13,354 nucleotides of DNA, taken from Bifidobacteriaceae bacterium. Lineage in GTDB: Bacteria; Actinomycetota; Actinomycetes; Actinomycetales; WQXJ01. The stretch covers positions 1 through 13,354 of the forward strand of contig JAISBQ010000221.1 of the NCBI GenBank assembly GCA_031266115.1, written 5' to 3'. The notes beneath the pieces are model-generated. The model made no database searches. It saw only the letters and a program-made list of their open reading frames with translations, and was not told where the DNA came from. Below, piece after piece: positions 1 through 7,900 of this stretch. The position numbers and the translations under genes are program-made. The first letter of the stretch is position 1; every line of letters begins with the position of its first letter.

Positions 1-127
1 TCCGAATTTCTTGTTGACGTATCAGATGGTTGCTGGTCAAACCTATTATGTGCAGGTCCGGAATTATACGAGTGCGGATACGAACACGAACACTGGTGGG
101 TATACGTTGACGGCTCGTCTCCAGTAG
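1..127 (+). CDS. C-terminal end of a secreted protein with a pre-peptidase C-terminal (PPC)-like domain (5' end outside window)
   Basis: The open frame beginning at base 2 runs 41 codons to a TAG at 125-127. The tail reads as beta-sandwich sequence: an AGQTYYVQVRNYTS stretch, an Asn/Thr-rich turn, then GGYTLTARL at the end. The pattern 'aGqtYyvqV ... GgYtLt' is typical of PPC-type domains, which sit at the C-terminus of secreted proteases, adhesins and other exported proteins. No membrane anchor or LPXTG sorting signal follows, so the protein would be released or held by another domain. The segment is unusually AT-rich for the window (57 G/C in the first 120 bases, about 48%) with many A/T-ending codons, which hints at different ancestry. 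The main catalytic part is off the left edge and cannot be named. Confidence 0.7.
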   Translation, partial: PNFLLTYQMVAGQTYYVQVRNYTSADTNTNTGGYTLTARLQ

Positions 128-186
128 TCACCCTGTGACGTCCCCCGGCGCCACCAGATCGGCGGTACTGACTGGGTGAGGGTGAC
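127..186 (+). terminator. Possible weak terminator hairpin after the PPC-domain gene
   Basis: A perfect 5-bp hairpin GTCAC-CCT-GTGAC (127-139) starts on the last base of the stop codon. The arm GTCACCCT (127-134) can alternatively pair with AGGGTGAC (179-186) across a 44-base loop. There is no T-tract, so this is only a candidate 3' end for the upstream transcript. Confidence 0.25.
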
Positions 187-235
187 CATGCGCGGCGCGG
201 ATGCTGGCTAGACAGACATCGACCATGCCTAGGCC

Positions 236-334
236 GAGCGATGAGTTGCGCCAAGCGAAGCGACGGGCTGGCCCGTGTGAAGTGACGAGCTGAGCCATGG
301 AAAGCGACGAGCTGAACCGTGTAGAATGACGGGC
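236..334 (+). repeat. Degenerate 22-bp tandem repeat upstream of the ATPase gene
   Basis: Units start at about 236, 258, 280 and 302, with a partial fifth unit from 324. The core is close to AAGCGACGAGCTGAGCC followed by a GTG-like end. Units 2 to 4 are the most alike, and unit 1 has diverged. The partial fifth unit (GAATGACGGGC) contains the ATG at 326, so the array abuts or includes the translation start. It could be a multi-site binding array or a tandem duplication that carried regulatory sequence. Confidence 0.6.
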
Positions 335-1642
335 ATGTCGGTTGGTGCGGAGTCAGATACACCGGCTGAACCGGTCCTTCATCGCGCGGATGGTCTGGTG
401 CAGCGGTTCGCGCACGATGCCGTTGCCCTCGCCTTGAGCGATAGCCGGATCGTTGTCCTGGAGGGTGGGCGTCAAGTCGGAAAGTCGACCCTTGCCAGCG
501 TGGTGGCATCAACGCGAGGTGGGGTGGTCGTGAGCCTCGATAACCGGGCCGCTCGCGCCTCGGCGGCGTCCGATCCGACATCGTTCGCACGTCAGAGCGC
601 TGCAGGACTGCTCGTCATCGACGAGATCCAGCGTGTTCCCGATCTCTTGTTCGCGGTCAAGGCGGAGGTGGATGTGCGGCGAGACCCAGGCCAGTTTCTT
701 CTCACCGGCAGTGCGGACCTCCTGTCGCTGCGCGGTGCCGATTCGCTGGCCGGGCGGGCCGAGACCATTGTCCTGGAGGGTTTCAGCCAGGGTGAACTGA
801 CCGGAGTACGTGAGACCTTTCTCGATCGCGCCTTCGCCGGGGACACCTTCATCGGGCATCACAGCGTCCTTCAACGCGGCGACTACATCGACCGCGCCTC
901 AGTTGGTGGGTTCCCTGAGGTGGTTGCGAGGGAGTCTGGGCCACGCCGCAGCGCCTGGTTCGCCGCCTACTTGCGCCGCCTTGCCCGGCGCGACGCCCCC
1001 GACATCGCCGGGCTCCAACGTCTGGAGGATCTGCCGCGACTGGCCGCATATGTCGCCGCGACTGCCGGGTCACAGTTCGTCATGGCCTCGGCCGCCTCGG
1101 ACCTGGGAGTCGCACGTACTACGCTCGGGCCCTACGCGACCGTGCTCGCGGACCTGTACGTCACCCGGACACTGCCCGCCTGGTCAACATCCGCCGTCGC
1201 CAGAGCCATCAAGCACCCCAAGGTCTTCATACGCGACTCCGGGCTGGCCGCGCATCTGCTCGGCGTCACCCCAACATCGCTGAGAACCGGTGGGCGCCAC
1301 GAGGCGCGCGCCGGCATCGTTCTGGAGACTTTCGTCGTGAGCGAACTCGCCAAACAGGCCGCCTGGTCCAAGTCCGCGCCTGACCTGTCGCACTTTCGCG
1401 ACCAAGCAGGCCGCGAAGTCGATGTCATTGCCCAAACCCGAGACGGGGATGTTGTTGGTATCGAGGTCAAGGCCTCCGCCGGGGTCACTGCGCGCGACTT
1501 CCGCACGCTCGCGCGCCTGCGTGACCTGCTGGGCGAGGACTTTAGGGCCGGCATCGTCCTATACACCGGCGAACGTACGATGCCGTTCGGCCCCAGCCTC
1601 GCCGCCGTCCCCATAGACGCGCTGTGGTCCGTGGTGCCGTAG
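326..1642 (+). CDS. AAA family ATPase with DUF4143 domain
   Basis: This 438-residue protein matches the widespread prokaryotic AAA_14/DUF4143 family. Walker A is GGRQVGKST (47-55), Walker B is LLVIDEIQ (95-102) with Asp99-Glu100, and the LTGSAD strand (126-131) is in the sensor position. The GRAETIVLEGFSQGEL stretch (143-158) is also family-typical. The C-terminal DUF4143 half has KHPKVFIRDSGLAAHLLG (297-314) and a PD-(D/E)XK-like core with Arg358, EVD (364-366) and IEVKAS (379-384). Known family members bind ATP, but their role is poorly defined; links to DNA or mobile elements are inferred from the nuclease-like fold. Length is normal for the family and the gene looks intact. ATG 326 and ATG 335 are both possible starts and neither has a good ribosome-binding site. 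No partner gene lies beside it: upstream is a secreted-protein tail and downstream is a convergent operon. Confidence 0.88.
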   Translation: MTGMSVGAESDTPAEPVLHRADGLVQRFAHDAVALALSDSRIVVLEGGRQVGKSTLASVVASTRGGVVVSLDNRAARASAASDPTSFARQSAAGLLVIDEIQRVPDLLFAVKAEVDVRRDPGQFLLTGSADLLSLRGADSLAGRAETIVLEGFSQGELTGVRETFLDRAFAGDTFIGHHSVLQRGDYIDRASVGGFPEVVARESGPRRSAWFAAYLRRLARRDAPDIAGLQRLEDLPRLAAYVAATAGSQFVMASAASDLGVARTTLGPYATVLADLYVTRTLPAWSTSAVARAIKHPKVFIRDSGLAAHLLGVTPTSLRTGGRHEARAGIVLETFVVSELAKQAAWSKSAPDLSHFRDQAGREVDVIAQTRDGDVVGIEVKASAGVTARDFRTLARLRDLLGEDFRAGIVLYTGERTMPFGPSLAAVPIDALWSVVP

Positions 1643-1810
1643 CGGGGCGGGTTACCGGCGTAGATTTCGGCCCCAGGTCCGACAGGGAGGTTGGCGCGAA
1701 CGAGGTCGAGGAAGTGTTGCGGGCATCGCTAGCTGGTCGTGGGCTGTGTAAGGCACTGCGGAGCGTGGGGGTCCGGACCGTCAGGCACGGGTTGCACCGT
1801 GTACCAGCGT

Positions 1811-1892
1811 ATCGAGATGGCGCAATTGCAGACTTCGATGCCTCCAAACCGCGCCTGACGGGACTTGGAGTCTGCCAATGCGCCATCTCGAT
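1811..1892. repeat. Long inverted repeat: 24-bp arms, 34-base loop
   Basis: The left arm (1811-1834) begins ATCGAGATGGCGCA and ends GCAGACT. The right arm (1869-1892) is its reverse complement at 22 of 24 positions. The loop contains GCCTGACGG (1853-1861), an exact complement of CCGTCAGGC at 1778-1786. The octamer TCGATGCC occurs directly after the left arm (1835-1842) and again at the end of the right arm (1888-1895). There is no T-tract. It may serve as a shared transcription end for the convergent genes, be a small miniature-transposon-like or REP-like repeat, or form part of a structured RNA. The sequence alone does not decide between these. Confidence 0.75.
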
Positions 1893-2088
1893 GCCCGCGG
1901 GATGTCTCTTAGTCTGCTGTTCAGCCATGTCGGCGCGGCCATCGCCATACCGGGGTGGGACCGCCTGGCGCGCACGGGAGAACCGCAGTGCATGAGTCCG
2001 GCATCAGCACGATGACGGACACATGCACGCACCGGGGACAGCCGCATGGCTGCCGGGAAGGGATTGGGGCTCGACCGTGCGGAGGGCT

Positions 2089-2111
2089 CGCGAGGCGCCC
2101 GCGGGCTCGCG
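2089..2111 (-). terminator. Possible terminator-like GC-rich inverted repeat just past the operon
   Basis: CGCGAG (2089-2094) pairs with CTCGCG (2106-2111) around an 11-base loop that itself contains the palindrome CCCGCGGG. It begins 2 bases beyond the stop codon of the flavoprotein gene. The stem is short and no U-run follows, so it is only a candidate 3' end. Confidence 0.25.
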
Positions 2112-2113
2112 GT

Positions 2114-4984
2114 CTACCGCGTCGGCAGCCCGTGCTTAGCTCGGCTGGCTTGCTCTTGGGCCCGGAACAGGCCGAACCTCGGGAGGAACTTGTCCCAGTC
2201 GATGATGTGAGCTTCGATCTCGGGGCCGTCGATGCATGCGTGCTTGCGGACCAGCGTGCCGTCGATGATCACCGGGACCATGCAGGCGCCGCACATACCC
2301 GTGGCGTCCACCATGATCGAATTCAGCGAGGCGACGCACGGCGTGCCATACCTGGCGGTCAAGTCCGAGACCGCCCGCATCATGAGCGGCGGACCGATCG
2401 TGACAACCTCGGCCACGCGTCGCGCGGCGGTCCCCGCCTTCTGAGCCTCCAGCATCTCCTCCAGCGGCGTGGTGACAAACCCTTTGACCCCAAACGTGCC
2501 GTCGTTGGTTGCGTAGATCACGTCGAGCTGGTCACCGAACTCGGCCTGCAACCGGCCCACCCGCTCCTCCGCCTTATCCCAGAACCTGAGGTCCTTGCTG
2601 CGGAACCCGGAGATCAGGGTGACGTGGTTCCCGAGCCGCAGGTGTTCGCGCATGATCGGATACACCGGCGGCAGACCGAGCCCGCCTGCCGTGAACACCA
2701 CTGTCTCCGAGGCTCCATACCGGTGGAGGTCGCTGGGCTGCCCCAACGGGCCGGCGATGCCGGACAAGGCGTCGCCCGCCGACATCCGGTTGATCCCGAT
2801 CGAGCTCGTCCCCATCCCCTGAACCACCAGCGTGACGGTGCCGGCCGCCTCATCCCAATCGGCGAGAGTCAGCGGGATCAACTCCCCATCATCCGTGGGC
2901 AGCACCCTGACGAACTGACCCGCGCGGGCCGCCCTGGCGATCGCCGGAGCCTGAATCACCAGCTCCTCAATCCCCTCAGACAGGTGCGTCTTGGCGACGA
3001 TGACGGGCCGCGAAGCGCTCGTCTCGGTGTAGGCGAGCGCGCCGGCCACCATCCCGGCAATGACATCCGGATCGATATCGACCGACCCCAGGATCTCCCG
3101 TGCCGCCGACTGGCCGTCCCCGGCCGCCCGGATCGCCGTGGACCCGCCACGCGCCGCATCCCCGCCGGAGTAGACCCCGGCCAGCGTGGTCGCCTGCGAG
3201 CCCGGAGCCGCCAGGTTGATGGTGCCCCGCCGAGAGACCTCCAGGCGCGGCTCCGAGTCCTTGATGATCGGGTTGGCGGTGTTGCCGAGAGCCATGATGA
3301 CCAGGTCGGCCACCACGTTCTCGGTGCGGCCGGTCGCGAACGGCCGGCGCCGGCCCGAATCGTCCGGCTCGCCTAGCTCCATGACATCGAGAGTTGCGCC
3401 CGTCACGAACCCCGTCTTGCCATCGCCGAGGAACTCCGATGGCGAACGCAGCACCGCCAGATCGATGCCTTCCTCCAATGCGTGCTCCAGTTCCTCCACG
3501 CGGGCCGGCATCTCGCTGCGCGTCCGCCGGTACACGATGGTCACGTGGCCACCCAGCCGTTTGGAGGTCCGCGCCGCGTCCATCGCCGTGTTCCCGCCGC
3601 CGATGACGAGCACCTCCTTCCCGCGCACAGCGGGCAAAGGCGTCTCGTACGCGTCGTCGGCAGCTCGCATGAGGTTGACGCGGGTGAGGAATTCGTTGGC
3701 GGACATGACGCCCAGCAGATGCTCGCCTGGCACGTTCATGAAGCGTGGAAGGCCCGCTCCGGTGCCGACAAAGATCTTCCAGAATCCGGCATCGTGCAAC
3801 TCCGCGATGGTGGCCGTCTTGCCCACCACGAAATTGGTGACAAACCGCCCACCGAGGAGCTTGATCTTGCCCACCACGTCGTCGATCAACTGGTTGGGAA
3901 GACGGAACTCAGGGATGCCGTAGCGCAACACTCCACCGAGTTCGTGGAATGCCTCGAACACGGTGACCGGGAATCCGTCAGCGGCCAGGAGGTACGCGCT
4001 GATCATCCCAGACGGGCCCGAACCGACCACCGCGACGGGTGGTTTGGCGGCCGCGATCCACGGGTCGGGGCGCCCGGCAAAGCGCCGGACGGCGGCGTCG
4101 GGATCCACGATCTTCTCGTGCTCGGGCAGGAACCACTCCAACTGGCCGATGGACATGGCCGTCTTGTGGATGCACGCGCCTTGGCATTGGAGTTCCTGGG
4201 GACATACCCGCCCGGTCACGTTGGGCAGCGGGTTGGACGCCTCCAACATCTCCAGCGCCTCGGCGAACTTCCCCTCACCGATCAACTCAAACATCCGCGG
4301 AATGTGGATCTTCACCGGGCACCCGAACTTGGGCTCGCGGTGATCGGCGAGGAAAATCCCGAGCTCACACGGCGATTCCGCGCACTGCTTGTCGCGCATC
4401 GCCTCCAACCACACGAGTAACTCGACTTCGCGGACGGAATACCCCAGGTCCATGTAGCCGAGATAACCCTTGTTGACCAGTCCAAAGTCCGTGGAACGCT
4501 CCTCTGGGGACCGGATGTAGGGCGGGATGGTGTTGCCGGCGGGCCAATCCCTGCTGAGGCCGGCAAACACCGGATAGCGCTCGGATAGGTGCGCATCCAA
4601 TGCGCGGACAAAGACACGCTTCTTACCGAGCGGCAAGTTCCACAAGAACCGCAACAGCACGGTGGACATGTCGTCGCCTCGGAGCATCATGGTCCACAGA
4701 CGCTCGGTGAACTCCGCGCTGAGTTCACCGCCACGGAACTCGGCGGCCACTGCGGCCATGCCATCGGCGATGAACAGGTCGCGGAAGGACCGGGGATCCG
4801 CGGCGAGCCGACGCTCCAGCACCGTCATCTTCCGTTGGAAGGACGCCACGGCCGGGGCATCGGCCAGGGATTCGACCTGCTCGCGCGTGGCGGACAGTGC
4901 GGTCCGCGCGCCCATCCATCGCTGGACATCCTCGTGGCCGGCGGGTCCGGCGCTGGGGGTCTGGGGTTCGAGGGTCGCGGTCAC
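2114..4984 (-). CDS. Fused NfnL/GltD-like and NfnS/SudB-like NAD(P)H:ferredoxin oxidoreductase flavoprotein
   Basis: This 956-residue protein starts at GTG 4984. That start is chosen because a GGAG lies 8 bases upstream, it overlaps the preceding stop by 4 bases, and the longer open frame upstream codes only an Arg-rich shadow sequence. Residues 1-185 form a helical, Cys-free domain I do not recognise. Residues about 190-290 are a GltD-type Fe-S region with Cys201, 206, 222 and Cys261, 267, 271. Residues 315-635 are a GltD/NfnL-like FAD/NAD(P) module with GSGPSG (321-326), GGGNTAMDAAR (462-472), YRRTRSEMPAR (485-495) and the FAD-closing GGDAARGGSTAI (607-618). Residues 660-956 are an NfnS/SudB-like FAD/[2Fe-2S]/NAD module with GQFVRV, IPLTLAD, GGLGLPP (767-773), then MVDATGMCGAC (891-901) and ACIDGPE (916-922). 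In the family these modules exchange electrons between ferredoxin and NAD(P)H, sometimes by bifurcation. Here it presumably takes electrons from the coupled 2-oxoacid oxidoreductase. A plain glutamate synthase small subunit is unlikely because no large subunit is nearby and the NfnS module is fused. Confidence 0.85.
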   Translation of the reverse strand: MTATLEPQTPSAGPAGHEDVQRWMGARTALSATREQVESLADAPAVASFQRKMTVLERRLAADPRSFRDLFIADGMAAVAAEFRGGELSAEFTERLWTMMLRGDDMSTVLLRFLWNLPLGKKRVFVRALDAHLSERYPVFAGLSRDWPAGNTIPPYIRSPEERSTDFGLVNKGYLGYMDLGYSVREVELLVWLEAMRDKQCAESPCELGIFLADHREPKFGCPVKIHIPRMFELIGEGKFAEALEMLEASNPLPNVTGRVCPQELQCQGACIHKTAMSIGQLEWFLPEHEKIVDPDAAVRRFAGRPDPWIAAAKPPVAVVGSGPSGMISAYLLAADGFPVTVFEAFHELGGVLRYGIPEFRLPNQLIDDVVGKIKLLGGRFVTNFVVGKTATIAELHDAGFWKIFVGTGAGLPRFMNVPGEHLLGVMSANEFLTRVNLMRAADDAYETPLPAVRGKEVLVIGGGNTAMDAARTSKRLGGHVTIVYRRTRSEMPARVEELEHALEEGIDLAVLRSPSEFLGDGKTGFVTGATLDVMELGEPDDSGRRRPFATGRTENVVADLVIMALGNTANPIIKDSEPRLEVSRRGTINLAAPGSQATTLAGVYSGGDAARGGSTAIRAAGDGQSAAREILGSVDIDPDVIAGMVAGALAYTETSASRPVIVAKTHLSEGIEELVIQAPAIARAARAGQFVRVLPTDDGELIPLTLADWDEAAGTVTLVVQGMGTSSIGINRMSAGDALSGIAGPLGQPSDLHRYGASETVVFTAGGLGLPPVYPIMREHLRLGNHVTLISGFRSKDLRFWDKAEERVGRLQAEFGDQLDVIYATNDGTFGVKGFVTTPLEEMLEAQKAGTAARRVAEVVTIGPPLMMRAVSDLTARYGTPCVASLNSIMVDATGMCGACMVPVIIDGTLVRKHACIDGPEIEAHIIDWDKFLPRFGLFRAQEQASRAKHGLPTR

Positions 4985-7900
4985 CGGATGATCTCCGCAT
5001 CGCACGTGGCCTTGACACGGGAGATGCGCTTGGCGACGTCCGGTGTGACCTCGAAACCGTCGAGCGCGCCGGGCTTCATCCGCCCCACGGTCTTGGCCTC
5101 GCCGTCCACCACGATTGTCGCCTTCTCGAAGAGCTGCGGAAGCTCCTGGTAGCACGTGGCGCAGTCGTTGCACTTCGGTTCGTCCGCGGGGTCCAGCCAG
5201 ATCGGCTTGTCCCCCGCATCCGCCCCCGCCGGTGCCGTGGCCGCCGGTGCTGCGCCGCCAAGCGTGGCACCGGCCAGGGCGATCGGGGCGATCAGCGGCG
5301 CCGAGGAGGACGAGGCGAGGTCGGCCATCGCCGCTGCGATCTGGTCGAGCGACGCCTCGCGTGCGGTGAGCGCCTCGGTGTATTGGGCGGTCAAGGCCTC
5401 CAGCTCCGTGCGCAACTCGGCCGTGGCCTCGGCCGCACCATGCCCGGCGAGGAACCGCAGCGTCTGCCAGTGATGCTGCCTGTCCTCGACCAGGGCGACG
5501 ATGGCGGGAGAACAGGCCACCTTGATCAGCCGGTTCTTGCGATCGGTCGCCAGGATGTAGGGGATCTTCCCGGCCCTGTCGGCTCCCTCCAGGGCGACGT
5601 ACTCGGCGATCGGCACGCCGGCCGCCTCGTCCGCCGGCGACATGCGCGTGAACTGCTTGGCGAACCGCACCTCGCCCATGGCGAACTCCGCCGGCGTCAG
5701 TGGCGTGGTGAGCACCTGGGTGGCGCCGTCATCGTCCACGTAGGTGATGGTCGTGGTGGTCCACGGCTGATCCGGGTCGGGGTTGCCGTCGAGCGACAAC
5801 CGCTCGGGCAGGGTGTCGCCCCGGCGCGGATCGTGCACAAACAGCGGGCACATCCGGCTGGACACGGCGAGGCGCGAATGGGCGTTGGACAGATCCTCCG
5901 GGAGCCCGTTCTCGGTACCGCACGGCGTGTAGACCTCCATGAGGGATGCGCCGGCATCGTAGGCGAACATGTCCGCGGCGGCCCGCAGGAAGTGCGCGTG
6001 AAGGGCAGTGGAGGTGGTGGCCACGAACGTGTTCGGGTGGAACACCGCGAGCAGGCCCAACTCCTTGCGCAGTTCGCGCTTGCCGGCGTGAGCCTTGCCG
6101 TAGCGGGCGAGGTCCGCATCTTGGCCTGTGAAGCTGGCTGTCGAGGCCTGGCCACCGGTGTTCGAGTAGGCGCCCGTATCGAGCACGATCGCCTTGATCG
6201 GGGTGCCGCCGGCCAGAACGCGGCTCATGGCACCGAAGCCGATGTCGTAGGCGGCGCCATCGCCGGAGATGGTCATCACCACAGGGGCGAGAGCGCGCTC
6301 AGCGGGGGTGAAGTCGCGCCACGCCAGGGTCTTCAACGCCGCGTCGTCGCGGGCCGGATCGTAGGAATCGGCCAGTTCCTTCTCGGCGATCCGCAGCGCC
6401 TTAACCTCGCCGGTCAGGTGCGCGGCGAGGCCCTCGTAGATGCCGATGGCGAGAGGCTGGGCATCCTGGAAGAGCGAGTTGACCCACGGGTCGATGTACG
6501 GCGTGTACGGCATGGTCGAGGCGTACACGCTGGAGCAGCCGGTCGAGTTGGCGATCACGGTCGGCGCCGGACCCTCCCCAGTGGGACCACCTTCGTAGAG
6601 GTAGCAGCGCCGCTCCAGTTCGTCGATTGCGCCGGTGATCCGCGCGCGCCGGGCCGGATCGCCGTCGTCGCCCAGCGTCGCGAGCTTGGCGTGCAACCGA
6701 TCGACGATGGCGTCCAGGTCCTTGAGGTGCTCGGCCCGCCTGCGGGCGGCCAGCGCCCGGTTGAGAGAGGTGAGGAGGCGGATCGAGGTGACCTCGCCGC
6801 ATCCGCGGCAAGCACCATGCCCGCCGGTCATCGCGTAGTAGACACCGTGGTCGAGGATGATTCGCTTGAGGTCCCCGTCCGTCGATGTGGCGTCCGCGGT
6901 GATGCGCTTTGGCGTGTTGGGCAGGGCGTTCAGGCGTTCGAACCGGGTCTCCAGATCGGCGGCCACCTCGCTGTTCTGCTCCGTCGCCCTCAGCGCGTTC
7001 GGGCCGCATACGTCCACGCACTGGAGGCAGCCGGTGCACTTCCACGGGTCGATCACCGCGGAGAACAGGCCGCCGCTGCCCGGCTCGGCCTTCTCCATGG
7101 CGTCGAAGAACGGCCGGGTGCGAGCCACGGGGAACGCGGCGAGGGAGGCGACGATCGCGTCGAGGTTACGGGCAATCGCCCGGACGTCGGCGAACTCTTC
7201 TGCCGCCTGGACAGCGACCTCGGCGAGGCGCAGGTTGGCCGCCGAGGTCGCCCGATAGGTGGTGCGGATCTTCTCCGCCCACGGGTGGACATGGGGGGCG
7301 ATCGCTTCGCGCTGAGCCTCGGGGATGTCCGCGGCCGCGACGGCCGCGCCGAGCAGATCGGCAAACTCGTGGACCGTGGTCGGGATGGCCGTATCCGGGC
7401 AGACGATCCCGCACTCCAGGCACCCGGTGCAGCGGGCCGGGTCGAAGATGGGGACGGTGCGCCGGAAGATGCCCTTGTCCTTGGCCGCGCCGGTCCCGGC
7501 CGGCATGAACATCCCGGCGCCGGGCAACACGGGGGCCTCGCCGATGGTGCCCTCGCGGAATGGACGGGCGGCGAGGTCTTCGTAGTACTCAGGGTCGAAC
7601 AGTGCGGTGGGCCGTGGTGATCCGACCGCTGGGCACATGGCGCCAGACAGCGCCTTCGTGCGTCCCGGGGCAGCGCCGGCGAGCGCCTGGGGAGCGGCGA
7701 GCGCGGCCTCGAAGGCCGGATCGGCATAGTCGACGCTCACCGTCGCGGACATGCCGTCGCGGATGACGGACATGTTGCCCTCCACCACGGCCTCGCCCTT
7801 GCGCCCAAACTTGGCGGTGATCTGGGCACGCACCTTGGCATCGACAGACTCGGTCGATGCCCCCTGCGAAATCTGCTCCACGTGGCCAATCACCGCGCCG

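Larger units (their letters stand above)
1643..2113. other. Convergent intergenic region of 471 bp without a convincing gene
   Basis: This stretch separates the 3' ends of the ATPase gene (+) and the redox operon (-). Open frames of roughly 45-125 codons exist on both strands, but their Arg/Pro/Cys-rich translations show no domain, no ribosome-binding site and no conserved pattern that I recognise. The clearest content is the inverted repeat described separately. It also holds a 10-base palindrome GGTCCGGACC (1770-1779) and a GC-rich inverted stretch next to the operon's stop codon. Confidence 0.6.

Noticed and set aside
1624..1995. A 123-codon + strand frame (and minus-strand frames of 88 and 128 codons) after the ATPase gene
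   Set aside because: It overlaps the ATPase end, covers the inverted repeat, has no ribosome-binding site and no recognisable protein pattern.
1955..3376. A 473-codon open frame on the + strand over the end of the flavoprotein gene
   Set aside because: It is a low-complexity Arg/Pro/Gly-rich shadow of a clear flavoprotein reading frame, with no recognisable motif.
2114..4984. Annotation of the flavoprotein as glutamate synthase small subunit (GltD)
   Set aside because: No large subunit is present, an NfnS/SudB-like reductase is fused at the C-terminus, and the gene is coupled to a PFOR; Nfn-like ferredoxin:NAD(P) chemistry fits better.
4985..5173. The longer upstream start for the flavoprotein (63 extra codons from 5173)
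   Set aside because: These codons translate to an Arg-rich sequence in a frame over the conserved C-terminal ferredoxin domain of PFOR; the GTG at 4984 has a GGAG site and the coupled overlap.
4897..7620. A 907-codon open frame on the + strand opposite the PFOR gene
   Set aside because: Its translation is Arg/Gly/His-rich without domains and mirrors the codon structure of the PFOR gene on the other strand; such long antisense frames are usual in high-GC DNA.
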